DNA of 64,000 nucleotides from Planctomycetota bacterium (GTDB taxonomy: Bacteria; Planctomycetota; UBA1135; GCA-002748355). The notes beneath the pieces were generated by a model that was not told the origin of the DNA, made no database searches, and saw only the letters and a list, made by a program, of their open reading frames with translations. The translations under genes and the position numbers were made by a program. How positions within the stretch are numbered: position 1 is the stretch's first letter; every line of letters begins with the position of its first letter. Below, one piece after another: positions 1 to 7,282 of the stretch. Where the stretch lies: positions 1 to 64,000 of the forward strand of contig PDSF01000032.1 of the NCBI GenBank assembly GCA_002748355.1, written 5' to 3'.

Positions 1-18
1 TATCGAGGAGAGCCCTTC

Positions 19-1551
19 GTGGATGATCCCTTTACGAAGACTTGGTGGATCGTTGAAAACCAGCTTCTTGGTGGCCCTTACCCGGGAGCTGTGGATCCAC
101 ACGAACAAGAGCGAATACTGACGGCGCTCCTGGACCTCGGTATCCAAACCTTTATCAGCCTGCAGCAAGAGAACGAAACCGAAAGAGGAACCACTCGGTT
201 TCCGGACTACAGGCCAACGCTGCACCGGCTCGCTAAGGAGCGTGGTCTCGAAGCCAGCTTTCGGCGCTTCCCCATCCGTGATCAGAGCGCGGTAGCCATT
301 GATACCCTGGTATCCGTGCTCGACTACATCGATGAACAACGAAAAGCTGGTCATAAGATATACGTGCATTGCTGGGGTGGGAACGGCCGCACCGGGACCG
401 TTGCCGGATGCTGGCTCGTTCGCCATGGCCGATCAGCCGAGCAAGCTTTTCAAGAAATGAGTCACAGTCGCAGCGGTCGCGGCTTTCGCTTTTCGGCACC
501 AGAAAACGATCGCCAGCGGGAGCTGGTAAAAAGCTGGCACAAACTCGACCCCCAGCTCAGCAAGCAAGCTAGCGCCAATGCCAAACTCTCCGGCGCGGCG
601 ACAACCTCAAGCCTTGCGGTACTCACAGCCAACGAAATGACCAAGCGAGCCGCAGCATCGCTGCTCGGCCTGGCCTTGGGGGACGCCGTCGGCACCTCCA
701 TCGAATTCAAGGCACCTGGGGATTTCACGCCACTGACCGACATGATGGGAGGCGGTCCTTTCCACCTTGAAGCAGGTCAATGGACCGACGACACCTCCAT
801 GGCGCTGTGCCTGGCCGAAAGCTTGATCGAGTGCTCGGGATTCGACCCGCATGATCAGATGCAGCGCTACTGCAAGTGGTGGCAGAACGGCCACTTCAGC
901 GTCAAAGGCTATTGCTTTGACATTGGCGGGACGACCTGCACGGCCCTCAGCCACTTTGAGAAAACGGGCAAGGCATACTCCGGCCCGACAAAGCCCCAGT
1001 CCGCCGGCAACGGTTCGCTCATGCGACTGTCTCCGGTGCCGATTGCCTACGCCCAGAAACCGAGCCTAGCCATTGCTCTCGCTGGCGAATCCTCTCGTAG
1101 CACGCACGGAGCAACGGAGTGCATCGATGCTTGTCGTTACTTCGCCGGATTGCTGGTTGGGCTGATCAACGGCGACTCGAAAGAAACCGTATTGGCCGAA
1201 TATTACGCTCCGATTCCGGGCCTGTGGGAGCAAGAGCCGCTTGCCCCCAAGATTGCGGCCATTGCCGCCGGCTCGTTCAAGGACAAGAACCCACCCGAGA
1301 TTCGCGGGAGGGGCTACGTCGTCGATTGTCTCGAGGCAGCGCTGTGGGCCTTCTATCGCACCGACAATTTCCGCGATGCGGTACTCGCTGCAGCCAACCT
1401 CGGTGACGACGCCGACACAACGGCCGCCGTCTGCGGCCAGGTCGCGGGCGCCTGCTACGGCACAGACAAGATCCCACAAGGATGGCTGGAAAAGCTGGCC
1501 ATGCATAACACCATCAAGGATCTAGCGGCGAAACTGATCGAGCTGTGGTGA
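19..1551 (+). CDS. Dual-specificity phosphatase / ADP-ribosylglycohydrolase fusion protein
   Basis: A 510-residue two-domain protein. Residues about 1-180 resemble a cysteine-dependent dual-specificity phosphatase with the P-loop HCWGGNGRT (Cys118, Arg124; C-x5-R). Residues about 205-510 are an ADP-ribosylglycohydrolase (DraG/ARH-like) domain with the metal-binding motifs WTDDTSMAL (Asp257, Asp258) and GDDADTTAA (Asp463-Asp466). The family hydrolyses ADP-ribosyl bonds on proteins or small molecules using Mg2+; the phosphatase half would remove phosphate from protein or nucleotide-like substrates. The start is GTG at 19, preceded by GAGGAG about 8 bases upstream; ATG at 23 is out of frame. No signal peptide is visible, so it is probably cytoplasmic. 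Natural substrates cannot be read from sequence; the fusion hints that phosphate and ADP-ribose removal act on one substrate or signal. The domain calls are firm, the role is inference. Confidence 0.85.
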   Translation: MDDPFTKTWWIVENQLLGGPYPGAVDPHEQERILTALLDLGIQTFISLQQENETERGTTRFPDYRPTLHRLAKERGLEASFRRFPIRDQSAVAIDTLVSVLDYIDEQRKAGHKIYVHCWGGNGRTGTVAGCWLVRHGRSAEQAFQEMSHSRSGRGFRFSAPENDRQRELVKSWHKLDPQLSKQASANAKLSGAATTSSLAVLTANEMTKRAAASLLGLALGDAVGTSIEFKAPGDFTPLTDMMGGGPFHLEAGQWTDDTSMALCLAESLIECSGFDPHDQMQRYCKWWQNGHFSVKGYCFDIGGTTCTALSHFEKTGKAYSGPTKPQSAGNGSLMRLSPVPIAYAQKPSLAIALAGESSRSTHGATECIDACRYFAGLLVGLINGDSKETVLAEYYAPIPGLWEQEPLAPKIAAIAAGSFKDKNPPEIRGRGYVVDCLEAALWAFYRTDNFRDAVLAAANLGDDADTTAAVCGQVAGACYGTDKIPQGWLEKLAMHNTIKDLAAKLIELW

Positions 1552-1712
1552 TAACCACGTAACAGGCCGTTGATATATGCGCAGACCGACGGGGGCACCG
1601 CCTGCAACAGCTTGAACCATGCTTCGATACAGCAAGGACATTCAGGGATACCATCCTCGATCGGCTTCCTGTACAAGCATCAGAGTCCTTTGCGTTCCCG
1701 CTCCCTGCGAGA

Positions 1713-1720
1713 GGAGATCC
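1713..1720. repeat. Left 8-bp target-site duplication GGAGATCC
   Basis: GGAGATCC directly abuts the left terminal inverted repeat of the IS66-type element and is identical to 5336-5343 on the far side of the distal right end. IS66-family elements generate 8-bp duplications. It does not match the bases after the internal right end (CGCCAAAG at 4058). The preceding stretch 1552-1712 has no supported gene and is presumably the original upstream region of the gene now starting at 5349. Confidence 0.9.
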
Positions 1721-1747
1721 GTAAGCGTTGCTTGACGCCCACCTCGA
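1721..1747 (+). repeat. IS66 left terminal inverted repeat (IRL)
   Basis: 27-bp end beginning GTAAGCGTTG. It matches the inverse complement of both right-end copies at 26 of 27 positions; the single difference is at 1745, where IRL has C and the right ends imply T. Confidence 0.92.
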
Positions 1748-1771
1748 TTCCGAGCGCCTGTTGCGGACGCT

Positions 1772-2077
1772 GTGGGCATGAGACGAAGCCTGGAGGAAAT
1801 GAGGGCGATTCTGGCCATCCGGGATCGGATGGGACTAAGCTGGTCGGAGCTTTCTGAGCGAACTGGCGTGAGCCGGTCGACGCTGGCTTCCTGGGGTCGA
1901 AAGCTGCGTTTTGAAAAGCGGTCTCGACCGTCTTTTGCTGAAGTCCAGCTGCAGCGCGAGTCCGAGCCTTCCGTTTTCACCCTTCTGCTACTTCTCGGCG
2001 ACGTCGAGATCGAACTGATGCCAGGCAAAGGCCGGGAGGTGCTGGCCTGGGCGCTGGAGCTCCTTCGGCATTGCTAA
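1772..2077 (+). CDS. tnpA: IS66 family accessory protein TnpA (helix-turn-helix)
   Basis: About 100 residues, starting at GTG 1772 or more probably ATG 1778. It contains a helix-turn-helix (SELSERTGVSRSTLASWGRK) typical of IS66 TnpA, a DNA-binding accessory protein needed for transposition, followed by a short beta-rich C-terminus. The stop codon overlaps the TTG start of tnpB (TTGCTAA at 2071-2077), the usual translational coupling in this family. No lesion was seen. Confidence 0.8.
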   Translation: MGMRRSLEEMRAILAIRDRMGLSWSELSERTGVSRSTLASWGRKLRFEKRSRPSFAEVQLQRESEPSVFTLLLLLGDVEIELMPGKGREVLAWALELLRHC

Positions 2078-2337
2078 CGCTCCCGGCTTCGATCCGCATC
2101 TTCATCGCCTGCGAGCCGATCGACTTCCGCAAGGCGCACGACGATTTGCTTGCTATCGTGCGCGCTCAGTTCGCGGAGGATCCGTTTGCTGGTAGCGTCT
2201 TCGGCTTCCTAGGCAGGAAGCGTGAGCGCGTAATGGTCCTGCACTGGGACGGCGAGGGATTCTGCTTGCATTACAAGCGACTGGAGAAAGGTCGGTATCG
2301 TATTGCGATCAATCGTAATGCGAAGCATGTCGAGTGA
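2071..2337 (+). pseudogene. tnpB: IS66 family accessory protein TnpB, interrupted by in-frame TGA
   Basis: The frame shows the TnpB (IS66 Orf2) signature: IRIFIACEPIDFRKAHDD near the N-terminus and VMVLHWDGEGFCLHYKRLEK in the middle. A TGA at 2335-2337 ends it after 88 residues. The same frame then continues with SELAMLLEGFDL, the conserved family C-terminal motif, so the stop lies inside the ancestral gene rather than at its end (family length about 110-120 residues). This is best read as a nonsense mutation; stop readthrough cannot be excluded. Confidence 0.8.
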
Positions 2338-2455
2338 ACGCGTTCCGAGCTGGCAATGCTGCTCGAAGGGTTCGACCTTAAAAACGAAAGAATACGCGGA
2401 CCTTTGCGCGTCCCTTTACGTCAAGTCGGACATGAGCGGAGGGGAAAGAAAAACG

Positions 2456-2641
2456 ATGGCGGGGACTCCGGAGGAAGTGGAGGCTCTCCGCGCTGCGAAT
2501 ATCGCGCTCAAGGTCCGAGCTCGAGAAATCGATGCACACGATCGAGGTCTACAAGAGCATGCTCTTTGGTAGATCTTCGGAGAAGCGGCGTCCCTCCCCC
2601 GGCGAGACCAACCCGAACCAAGGGCATCTTTTCAGCGGGAC
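2456..2641 (+). pseudogene. tnpC: Frameshifted N-terminal part of IS66 transposase TnpC
   Basis: ATG at 2456 opens a frame encoding MAGTPEEVEALRAANIALKV, the start of the N-terminal leucine-rich coiled coil of TnpC. Near 2515 the homology jumps frame: ELEKSMHTIEVYKSMLFGRS then SSEK, the conserved FGRSSEK block, read in the next frame through about 2635 (GHLFSG). It then returns to the first frame at LLQEAE. The in-frame TAG at 2570-2572 follows from the shift. Two compensating single-base indels near 2515 and 2638 explain this. Confidence 0.75.
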
Positions 2642-4006
2642 TTGCTCCAAGAGGCCGAAAGGACTGCTGAGCAGAAGGGTGTAGAAGGCCGTATCACTCC
2701 TCAGCCGCGTAAGCCGAAGAAGAAGGGCGGCCGCCGTAAGACGTTCCCTGAGCATCGCCCCCGTGCGCGCACCACCTATGAGTTGCCCGAAGAGAAGCGA
2801 GTCTGCAGCTGCGGATCCCCACTGCACAAGATCGGCGAAGACGTCCGCAAGGAACTCGAGCGCATCGAGCTGATCCTCGTGCACGAGATCGCCTGCGTGA
2901 AATATGGCTGCCGGAGCTGCGGCGAGAAGGTCGTCACGGCCCCTGGACCCGATCGAGTCATCGACAGAGATTTTGGCAAGGGCATTCTCGGTAATAGCTT
3001 CCTCTCCCTTGTGCTCGCCCAGCGCTTTGGCAAGCACATGCCGTATCACCGGCTTGAGAAGAAGTATGCCCCAGGCGGCCTCGATCGAAACCGGAGCGTG
3101 TTGCAGCGCTCCATGACGAAGATCAGCGAGATATTCACCCCGATCTACGATCAGCTGCGCAAAGAAGTTCTGGCTTCCGATGTCATCTTTACTGATGACA
3201 CGCCCGTGACGATCGCTTCGGGCCCAGGCGGCAAAAGTCGAACTGGCCGTACTTGGATTACCTTGGATCGCAATGGACGTCACTTCTACGACTTCACGGA
3301 AAGCCGCAAGCGAGATGGCCCAGAGAGAATCCTCAAGGGCTTTCGCGGCCTGATTCAAGCTGACGCCTACCCCGGATACGACCAGCTCTTCTTGCCCGAT
3401 GGCGCAACCGAAGTCGCGTATTGGGCTCACGCGCGGCGAAGGTTTGTCGAGATCGAGAGGACAGATCCGGAAATATCAAAAGAGGCTTTGGGTCGAATCG
3501 GCGAGCTGTACGCGATCGAGAAAGAGCTGAAAGATGCGGATGATAGCAAGCGGCAACATGTCCGGCAGGAGCAGGCCGTCCCGAAACTAGATGCACTCAG
3601 ATCGTGGCCCCAGCTGCAAAGCGCACGGGTAGTACCGAGGAGCCGTGCAGCGAATGCCATTGGCTACGTACAGCGGCAATGGGATGCGCTGGCCTACTAT
3701 GCGAGTGACGGACGAGCATCGATTGATAATAACCCAGCAGAGAGAGCGCTACGGCCCTTTGCCGTAGGGCGCAAGAACTGGCTTTTCTTCCAGAACGATA
3801 CCGGAGGAACGACTGCCGTTATCCTGGCAAGCCTGCTACGTACGGCGCTGGCTGCAGGTATCAATCCGCTCGTCTACTTCCGTGATCTCTTGATGAGGAT
3901 CTCGACCTGCAGCTACGTGACCAAGCTCACGCCGCACGGCTGGAAACAGCACTTTATGGCAGACATCGAAGCTGAGCGGGAGCGCCTACTGGCCTCCGTG
4001 CTCTGA
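2642..4006 (+). CDS. tnpC: IS66 family transposase TnpC, catalytic portion
   Basis: 454 residues of open frame from TTG 2642, though the real gene should begin near 2456. It contains the zinc-finger-like CSCGSPLHKI with downstream CRSC, then the DDE catalytic core: first Asp in FTDDTPVTI, second in QADAYPGYDQLF, Glu in SIDNNPAERALRP. The conserved GRKNWLFF and late LLRTA..NPLVYFRDLL regions are intact. With an N-terminus the usual size would be about 510 residues. The start of the gene is frameshifted, so a full-length transposase is unlikely to be made unless recoding occurs. Confidence 0.88.
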   Translation: MLQEAERTAEQKGVEGRITPQPRKPKKKGGRRKTFPEHRPRARTTYELPEEKRVCSCGSPLHKIGEDVRKELERIELILVHEIACVKYGCRSCGEKVVTAPGPDRVIDRDFGKGILGNSFLSLVLAQRFGKHMPYHRLEKKYAPGGLDRNRSVLQRSMTKISEIFTPIYDQLRKEVLASDVIFTDDTPVTIASGPGGKSRTGRTWITLDRNGRHFYDFTESRKRDGPERILKGFRGLIQADAYPGYDQLFLPDGATEVAYWAHARRRFVEIERTDPEISKEALGRIGELYAIEKELKDADDSKRQHVRQEQAVPKLDALRSWPQLQSARVVPRSRAANAIGYVQRQWDALAYYASDGRASIDNNPAERALRPFAVGRKNWLFFQNDTGGTTAVILASLLRTALAAGINPLVYFRDLLMRISTCSYVTKLTPHGWKQHFMADIEAERERLLASVL

Positions 4007-4030
4007 TACCGAGAGCTACACACTGGAAAG

Positions 4031-4057
4031 TCAAGGTGGGCGTCAAGCAACGCTTAC
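4031..4057 (-). repeat. Internal IS66 right inverted repeat (IRR copy 1)
   Basis: 27 bp, identical to 5309-5335, and the inverse complement of 1721-1747 at 26 of 27 positions. It lies 24 bases after the tnpC stop, where a standard IS66 would end. The frame of the passenger toxin is open straight through it, so it marks where the toxin gene was cut. Confidence 0.92.
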
Positions 4058-4078
4058 CGCCAAAGAGATCATGCCAAG

Positions 4079-4681
4079 TTGCACGGATCGGGTTACAATC
4101 AAGATTGGAAGAAATTCATCTCAGAGAACCAAGATAAGTGGAAGAATAAAGAGGAAGCGCTGAAGGCCCTTAAGAACAGGGCCAGCGGTGTTCGGAGTAA
4201 AGGCAAGTGGGCAGCGATGTTCAAGGGTGTCAAGGCGAAGGTGTCGTACGGTCGGTGGGGGACTTACATGCAGTGGCACGAGCACCTAGTAAGAAAGGCG
4301 CACGCTAAGGTAGCCAAGAACCCATGCAAGACCGTCATGAAGAAGGCGGCGCGGGCATTGCCGTATCTGGGTACTGCCTTGTTTCTTGGTCACGACTTGA
4401 GCGCGGCTGAGACCCCGAAAGAAAAGAAGAACGCTATTCTCGACAATACTCCAGTATGGGGCACGTTCAAAATGGGCGTGGAGATGCTTGACTTGGCTGT
4501 GGCTGGATTCTCGAATGACTGGGACCTGGACGCGATGGCTGAAGAGTACATCGATCGAGAGTTGGAGCGAGCGTTCATCGAAGCGATTGTCGAGGACGCA
4601 ACAAGACAGTGGGAGCTTCGAAAGGGTCAGTCGTGGGGGGGGTGCTTGGAACCAGCGCGGCATTTTACTAGGCGAGTTTAG
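4079..4681 (+). CDS. 5'-truncated toxin C-terminal region (probable polymorphic/HNH-type toxin fragment)
   Basis: The open frame (about 200 residues from TTG 4079; readable from 4058 as RQRDHAKLHG) has no good start of its own. It looks like the C-terminal part of a larger protein cut by the transposon end. HAKLHGSGYNQDWKKFISEN resembles the tail of Rhs/DUF2380-like nuclease toxins (His, then W..W..F pattern); an upstream HNH/GHH catalytic half is missing. A Lys-rich stretch and a hydrophobic segment (ALPYLGTALFLGHDL) follow. Near the end a run of eight G (about 4635-4642) may hide a frameshift; the neighbouring frame would end ...GVLGTSAAFY. Base composition is more AT-rich than the neighbours. 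The toxin assignment is inference from motif and immunity-like partner, not certain. Confidence 0.5.
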   Translation: MHGSGYNQDWKKFISENQDKWKNKEEALKALKNRASGVRSKGKWAAMFKGVKAKVSYGRWGTYMQWHEHLVRKAHAKVAKNPCKTVMKKAARALPYLGTALFLGHDLSAAETPKEKKNAILDNTPVWGTFKMGVEMLDLAVAGFSNDWDLDAMAEEYIDRELERAFIEAIVEDATRQWELRKGQSWGGCLEPARHFTRRV

Positions 4682-4683
4682 GT

Positions 4684-5220
4684 ATGCGGTGGTTTCGGGT
4701 GAATTCTGAATGCGGGAACTGGGGTGATTACAGTCATGTGCTTTATCATGGGATAGTTACGGGGAACGTCTTTGACAAGACACTGCGGTATGGGCGCTCT
4801 GGGCCGTTCATGCCAGAGTTTGTTATGCCTTCGTGGAGAGCCCTGTGTACTGCGAGCTTCGAGGAGAAAATCCGTGAGTTAGGTTGCATTGAGCAATTCT
4901 TCCAAGCCATAAGCCTCGAGAAGGTCGTGTGGATTGATTGGCAGAGCTGGGACCCTGATGCTCCGGAGCCTAGGAGAATTCCCGGGACCGGTGAGCCCGA
5001 GGATTACATTCTTCGCGGGCGCGGATCCAATCGTGCTCGCAAAGCTGTGGGGGAACTCCGTGAGATCGTCCCGCGGGAGTGCCGCGCGTTGGAACTGCTG
5101 CCGAAGCATGAGCGTGTTGCGTTTTGCAGGGTCAAGCGCGAGCTCTTTGTTTCGGACCTGGCGAGAGGGCTTCTCGTTGATGCGCGCGACGCAGGAATGC
5201 TAGAGCTAAGCGATGTCTAA
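4684..5220 (+). CDS. Probable immunity protein carried as transposon passenger
   Basis: 178 residues, starting at ATG 4684, two bases after the upstream stop. It is soluble, with no signal peptide, Trp-rich near the middle (KVVWIDWQSWDPD) and with GTGEPEDYIL. It resembles small cytoplasmic immunity proteins paired with myxobacterial-type polymorphic toxins, but I do not recognise a named family with certainty. The partner upstream is a toxin C-terminal fragment; an intact immunity gene beside a broken toxin is typical of orphan immunity. It is intact, so it may still protect against the cognate toxin. Confidence 0.45.
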   Translation: MRWFRVNSECGNWGDYSHVLYHGIVTGNVFDKTLRYGRSGPFMPEFVMPSWRALCTASFEEKIRELGCIEQFFQAISLEKVVWIDWQSWDPDAPEPRRIPGTGEPEDYILRGRGSNRARKAVGELREIVPRECRALELLPKHERVAFCRVKRELFVSDLARGLLVDARDAGMLELSDV

Positions 5221-5308
5221 GTGGAGTGAAGTATGTTCTCCCCGATCTGGGGATTTCGGGCGGCTTCTGGCCTCGTGTCTCTGAGAAGAGGACTCCCCGC
5301 GGGAACTG

Positions 5309-5335
5309 TCAAGGTGGGCGTCAAGCAACGCTTAC
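5309..5335 (-). repeat. Distal IS66 right inverted repeat (IRR copy 2)
   Basis: 27 bp identical to the internal copy at 4031-4057; ends CAACGCTTAC at 5335 and is immediately followed by the target duplication GGAGATCC. This is the functional right boundary of the inserted unit. Confidence 0.92.
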
Positions 5336-5343
5336 GGAGATCC
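5336..5343. repeat. Right 8-bp target-site duplication GGAGATCC, doubling as ribosome-binding site
   Basis: Identical to 1713-1720. Its GGAG lies 9 bases before ATG 5349, so the duplicated target is the Shine-Dalgarno of the downstream gene; both the pre-insertion and post-insertion junctions keep this sequence. Confidence 0.9.
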
Positions 5344-5348
5344 TTCCG

Positions 5349-6362
5349 ATGAGGTCCTCCAGGTTGTACGTGCCTCTGTGCCTCGCGATAGCGGCTTCGT
5401 TATCGATCTACGTATTGTCTCCAACATCAGAGACCGAAGCGCCACAAGATGCAGGAAATCATCGCAGCGATAACGCGGCAGAGACTCAAAACGCCCGCGC
5501 CCCCGAGCAGCCCTTCGAGATCATCGACATCAAGGATAAGGGCAAGATCATCAACGATAAGATCGACGAGGCCTCGGGCATCGTTGCCAGCATAAAGAAC
5601 CGGGGTGTCTTGTATCTGCACAACGACTCGGGAGGCAAGCCACGTATCTACATCTGCGACTATCAAGGGCGAGATCTGGGGAGGATCAAGCTGAAGATAC
5701 CGAAGGTGAAGGACTGCGAAGATATCGCGCTGATGCCCGGAGACCCCAAAGCAGGCAGACCTAGCTGCATTCTTCTAGGCGACATCGGCGACAACACCAA
5801 AAGTCGCAAGCATTACGCCATCTACCGGATCGTCGAGCCCAGAGTAGATCCTCGTAGCCACAACGAGATACGCGTCGAGGTAGCAGAGACCATAAAATAC
5901 AAGTATCCGAAGGGGCAAAGGCTCAACGCCGAGACCCTGCTATACGACCCGATAAGCCGAGATATCTATATCGTCAGCAAAAGGGATCGATTCGAAAAAG
6001 GCTACGACAAGGTCTTCCGAATCAAGCACAAGAACAAGTACCGCCGCATGGAGCTGGCCGAAGAACTCGGCTTCGTCAAAATCCCTCCGGGATTCTTGGT
6101 CGGCTACGGCGCGGTAGGAGGGGACATCTCCTTCGATGGGAGCATGGTTGTAATCAAGACCTACACTTCCGTGTATTACTGGGAAAGGAGCCCTGGTCGC
6201 CCCCTAGCGGAGCTGCTCTGCACTGAGCCCAAAAAGCTACCGTATCGCCTGGAACCTCAAGGCGAGTCGATCTGCTTTAGCCCAGATGCAAAGGGCTACT
6301 TCACCGTGAGCGAAGAGCGAAAGACGCAAGCCCACCTGATGCACTACCGATCCCGGAGATGA
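5349..6362 (+). CDS. Exported beta-propeller-like protein of unknown function
   Basis: 337 residues from ATG 5349 (GGAG 9 bases upstream). The open frame extends further upstream only through the transposon end, so the longer reading is artificial. The N-terminus is a signal anchor or signal peptide (RLYVPLCLAIAASLSIYVLS), then a Ser/Thr/Ala-rich linker. The remainder has repeated blade-like motifs: EASGIVAS with YLHNDSGG, CEDIALMPG, LLGDIGDNTKSR, LNAETLLYDP, GGDISFDGSM, EPQGESICF. These match a widespread uncharacterised family of secreted propellers. The transposon separates it from whatever promoter lay left of 1713, so expression now depends on element-borne or new promoters. Confidence 0.65.
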   Translation: MRSSRLYVPLCLAIAASLSIYVLSPTSETEAPQDAGNHRSDNAAETQNARAPEQPFEIIDIKDKGKIINDKIDEASGIVASIKNRGVLYLHNDSGGKPRIYICDYQGRDLGRIKLKIPKVKDCEDIALMPGDPKAGRPSCILLGDIGDNTKSRKHYAIYRIVEPRVDPRSHNEIRVEVAETIKYKYPKGQRLNAETLLYDPISRDIYIVSKRDRFEKGYDKVFRIKHKNKYRRMELAEELGFVKIPPGFLVGYGAVGGDISFDGSMVVIKTYTSVYYWERSPGRPLAELLCTEPKKLPYRLEPQGESICFSPDAKGYFTVSEERKTQAHLMHYRSRR

Positions 6363-6658
6363 GCCGATCCTCGGCCTTCGGGGGGCCCGGAAGGGGGAGC
6401 ACACACGTGCTCTGAAACAGGCTCCGCGCCTCTTTCAACGCCGGCCTGCTGATAGATCCGCCCCGTAGCGGGTGCCCAGCAGCAATCGCCCGCTAACCCT
6501 GGTGGGAGAGGCCTGCGAGCGCCTGGGGCGCTCTAGCTAGAACCTGGTCGCAGATCAGGAGACGGCGTAGGACCTCAGGCTCAGCCAAATCGGAGTGACG
6601 GCGTGCGTGAGGTCCGTAACCGAGCGGGCTTAAGGCTCACGGCAGTGAGCCTCGCCGA
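6363..6658. other. Convergent spacer with two hairpins
   Basis: No gene is supported. It separates the plus-strand propeller gene from minus-strand rpsD. GAGCAC(6397-6402)/GTGCTC(6407-6412) and GGCTCAC(6634-6640)/GTGAGCC(6645-6651) are perfect short stems that could terminate the two converging transcripts, though neither has a clear T-tract. Confidence 0.45.
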
Positions 6659-7282
6659 TTACATCGAGTAGAACTCGATGATCAGGTTCTCGGCAACCGG
6701 GAAGGGAATATCCTCACGACCGGGCATGCCAACGACTCGCACCGAGCGGTCGGGCACGTTGATTTCGAGCCAGTCGGGGATCACCAGCCCCGCGTTCAGC
6801 TGCAGGTTCTCATCGACGAGTCGCTGAGTGTTCGGCTGCGCCCTGGCAGTAATCACATCGCCCTCGGAGACCGAGAACGAGGGCACGTCAACGCGCTTGC
6901 CGTTGACGAGGAAGTGCCGATGCACAATCCATTGCCGAGCCTGGGCGATCGTCTTCGAAAAGCCTGCGGTGGCGAGCACTGCGTCGAGACGACGCTCAAG
7001 CAGGCAAAGGAGATTCGCCCCGGTGTCGCCCTTCTGTGCGGCAGCCTTGATGTAGTAGCTCCGGCATTGCCGTTCCCGGATGCCATAGATGCGCTTCAGA
7101 CGCTGCTTTTCGCGCAGGCGCAGCCCGTAGGGGCTCTGCCGCGAATTACGACCTGCGTGCTGGCCGGGGGGGTAGTTCCGCCTGGCGAGCGGGCTCTTGC
7201 CCGTTCCCGCCATTCCTCGTCCGAAAAGATCGAATCCTTCGCGACGGGCCAGTTTCCACTTCGGTCCGGTATCTCGTCCCAC
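6659..7282 (-). CDS. rpsD: 30S ribosomal protein S4 (uS4)
   Basis: 207 residues from GTG 7282 (AGGAG about 8 bases upstream); the reading from 7354 adds an unrelated Arg-rich leader. The sequence is typical S4: the N-terminal domain with GRDTGPKWKLARREG, then the S4 RNA-binding domain (LERRLDAVLATAGF and ARQWIVHRHFLVNGKRVDVP). It binds 16S rRNA early in 30S assembly and in many bacteria represses the alpha operon. Unusually it sits alone, separated from rpsK/rpoA by about 8 kb containing a plus-strand gene block, so any autoregulation must act on its own leader. Confidence 0.97.
   Translation of the reverse strand: MGRDTGPKWKLARREGFDLFGRGMAGTGKSPLARRNYPPGQHAGRNSRQSPYGLRLREKQRLKRIYGIRERQCRSYYIKAAAQKGDTGANLLCLLERRLDAVLATAGFSKTIAQARQWIVHRHFLVNGKRVDVPSFSVSEGDVITARAQPNTQRLVDENLQLNAGLVIPDWLEINVPDRSVRVVGMPGREDIPFPVAENLIIEFYSM

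Larger units (their letters stand above)
1721..5335 (+). mobile_element. IS66-type composite element with toxin/immunity passengers (3615 bp)
   Basis: The element starts with GTAAGCGTTG at 1721 and ends with the inverted copy CAACGCTTAC at 5335. It is flanked by the direct repeat GGAGATCC (1713-1720, 5336-5343), which fits an 8-bp IS66 target duplication. Inside are the tnpA-tnpB-tnpC trio (1772-4006), a second right end at 4031-4057, and a 1.25-kb passenger segment (4058-5308) with two ORFs. A minimal IS66 would be 1721-4057, but only the outer pair of ends has matching target duplications, so the long form is the unit that transposed. tnpB and tnpC carry lesions, so current mobility probably needs transposase in trans. 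Confidence 0.88.

Noticed and set aside
1721..4057. Treating the IS66 as a simple 2.3-kb element
   Set aside because: The 8 bases after 4057 (CGCCAAAG) do not match the left flank, while those after 5335 do.
5226..5348. N-terminal extension of the propeller protein gene starting at 5226
   Set aside because: This part runs through the transposon end and has no homology; ATG 5349 has a proper ribosome-binding site.
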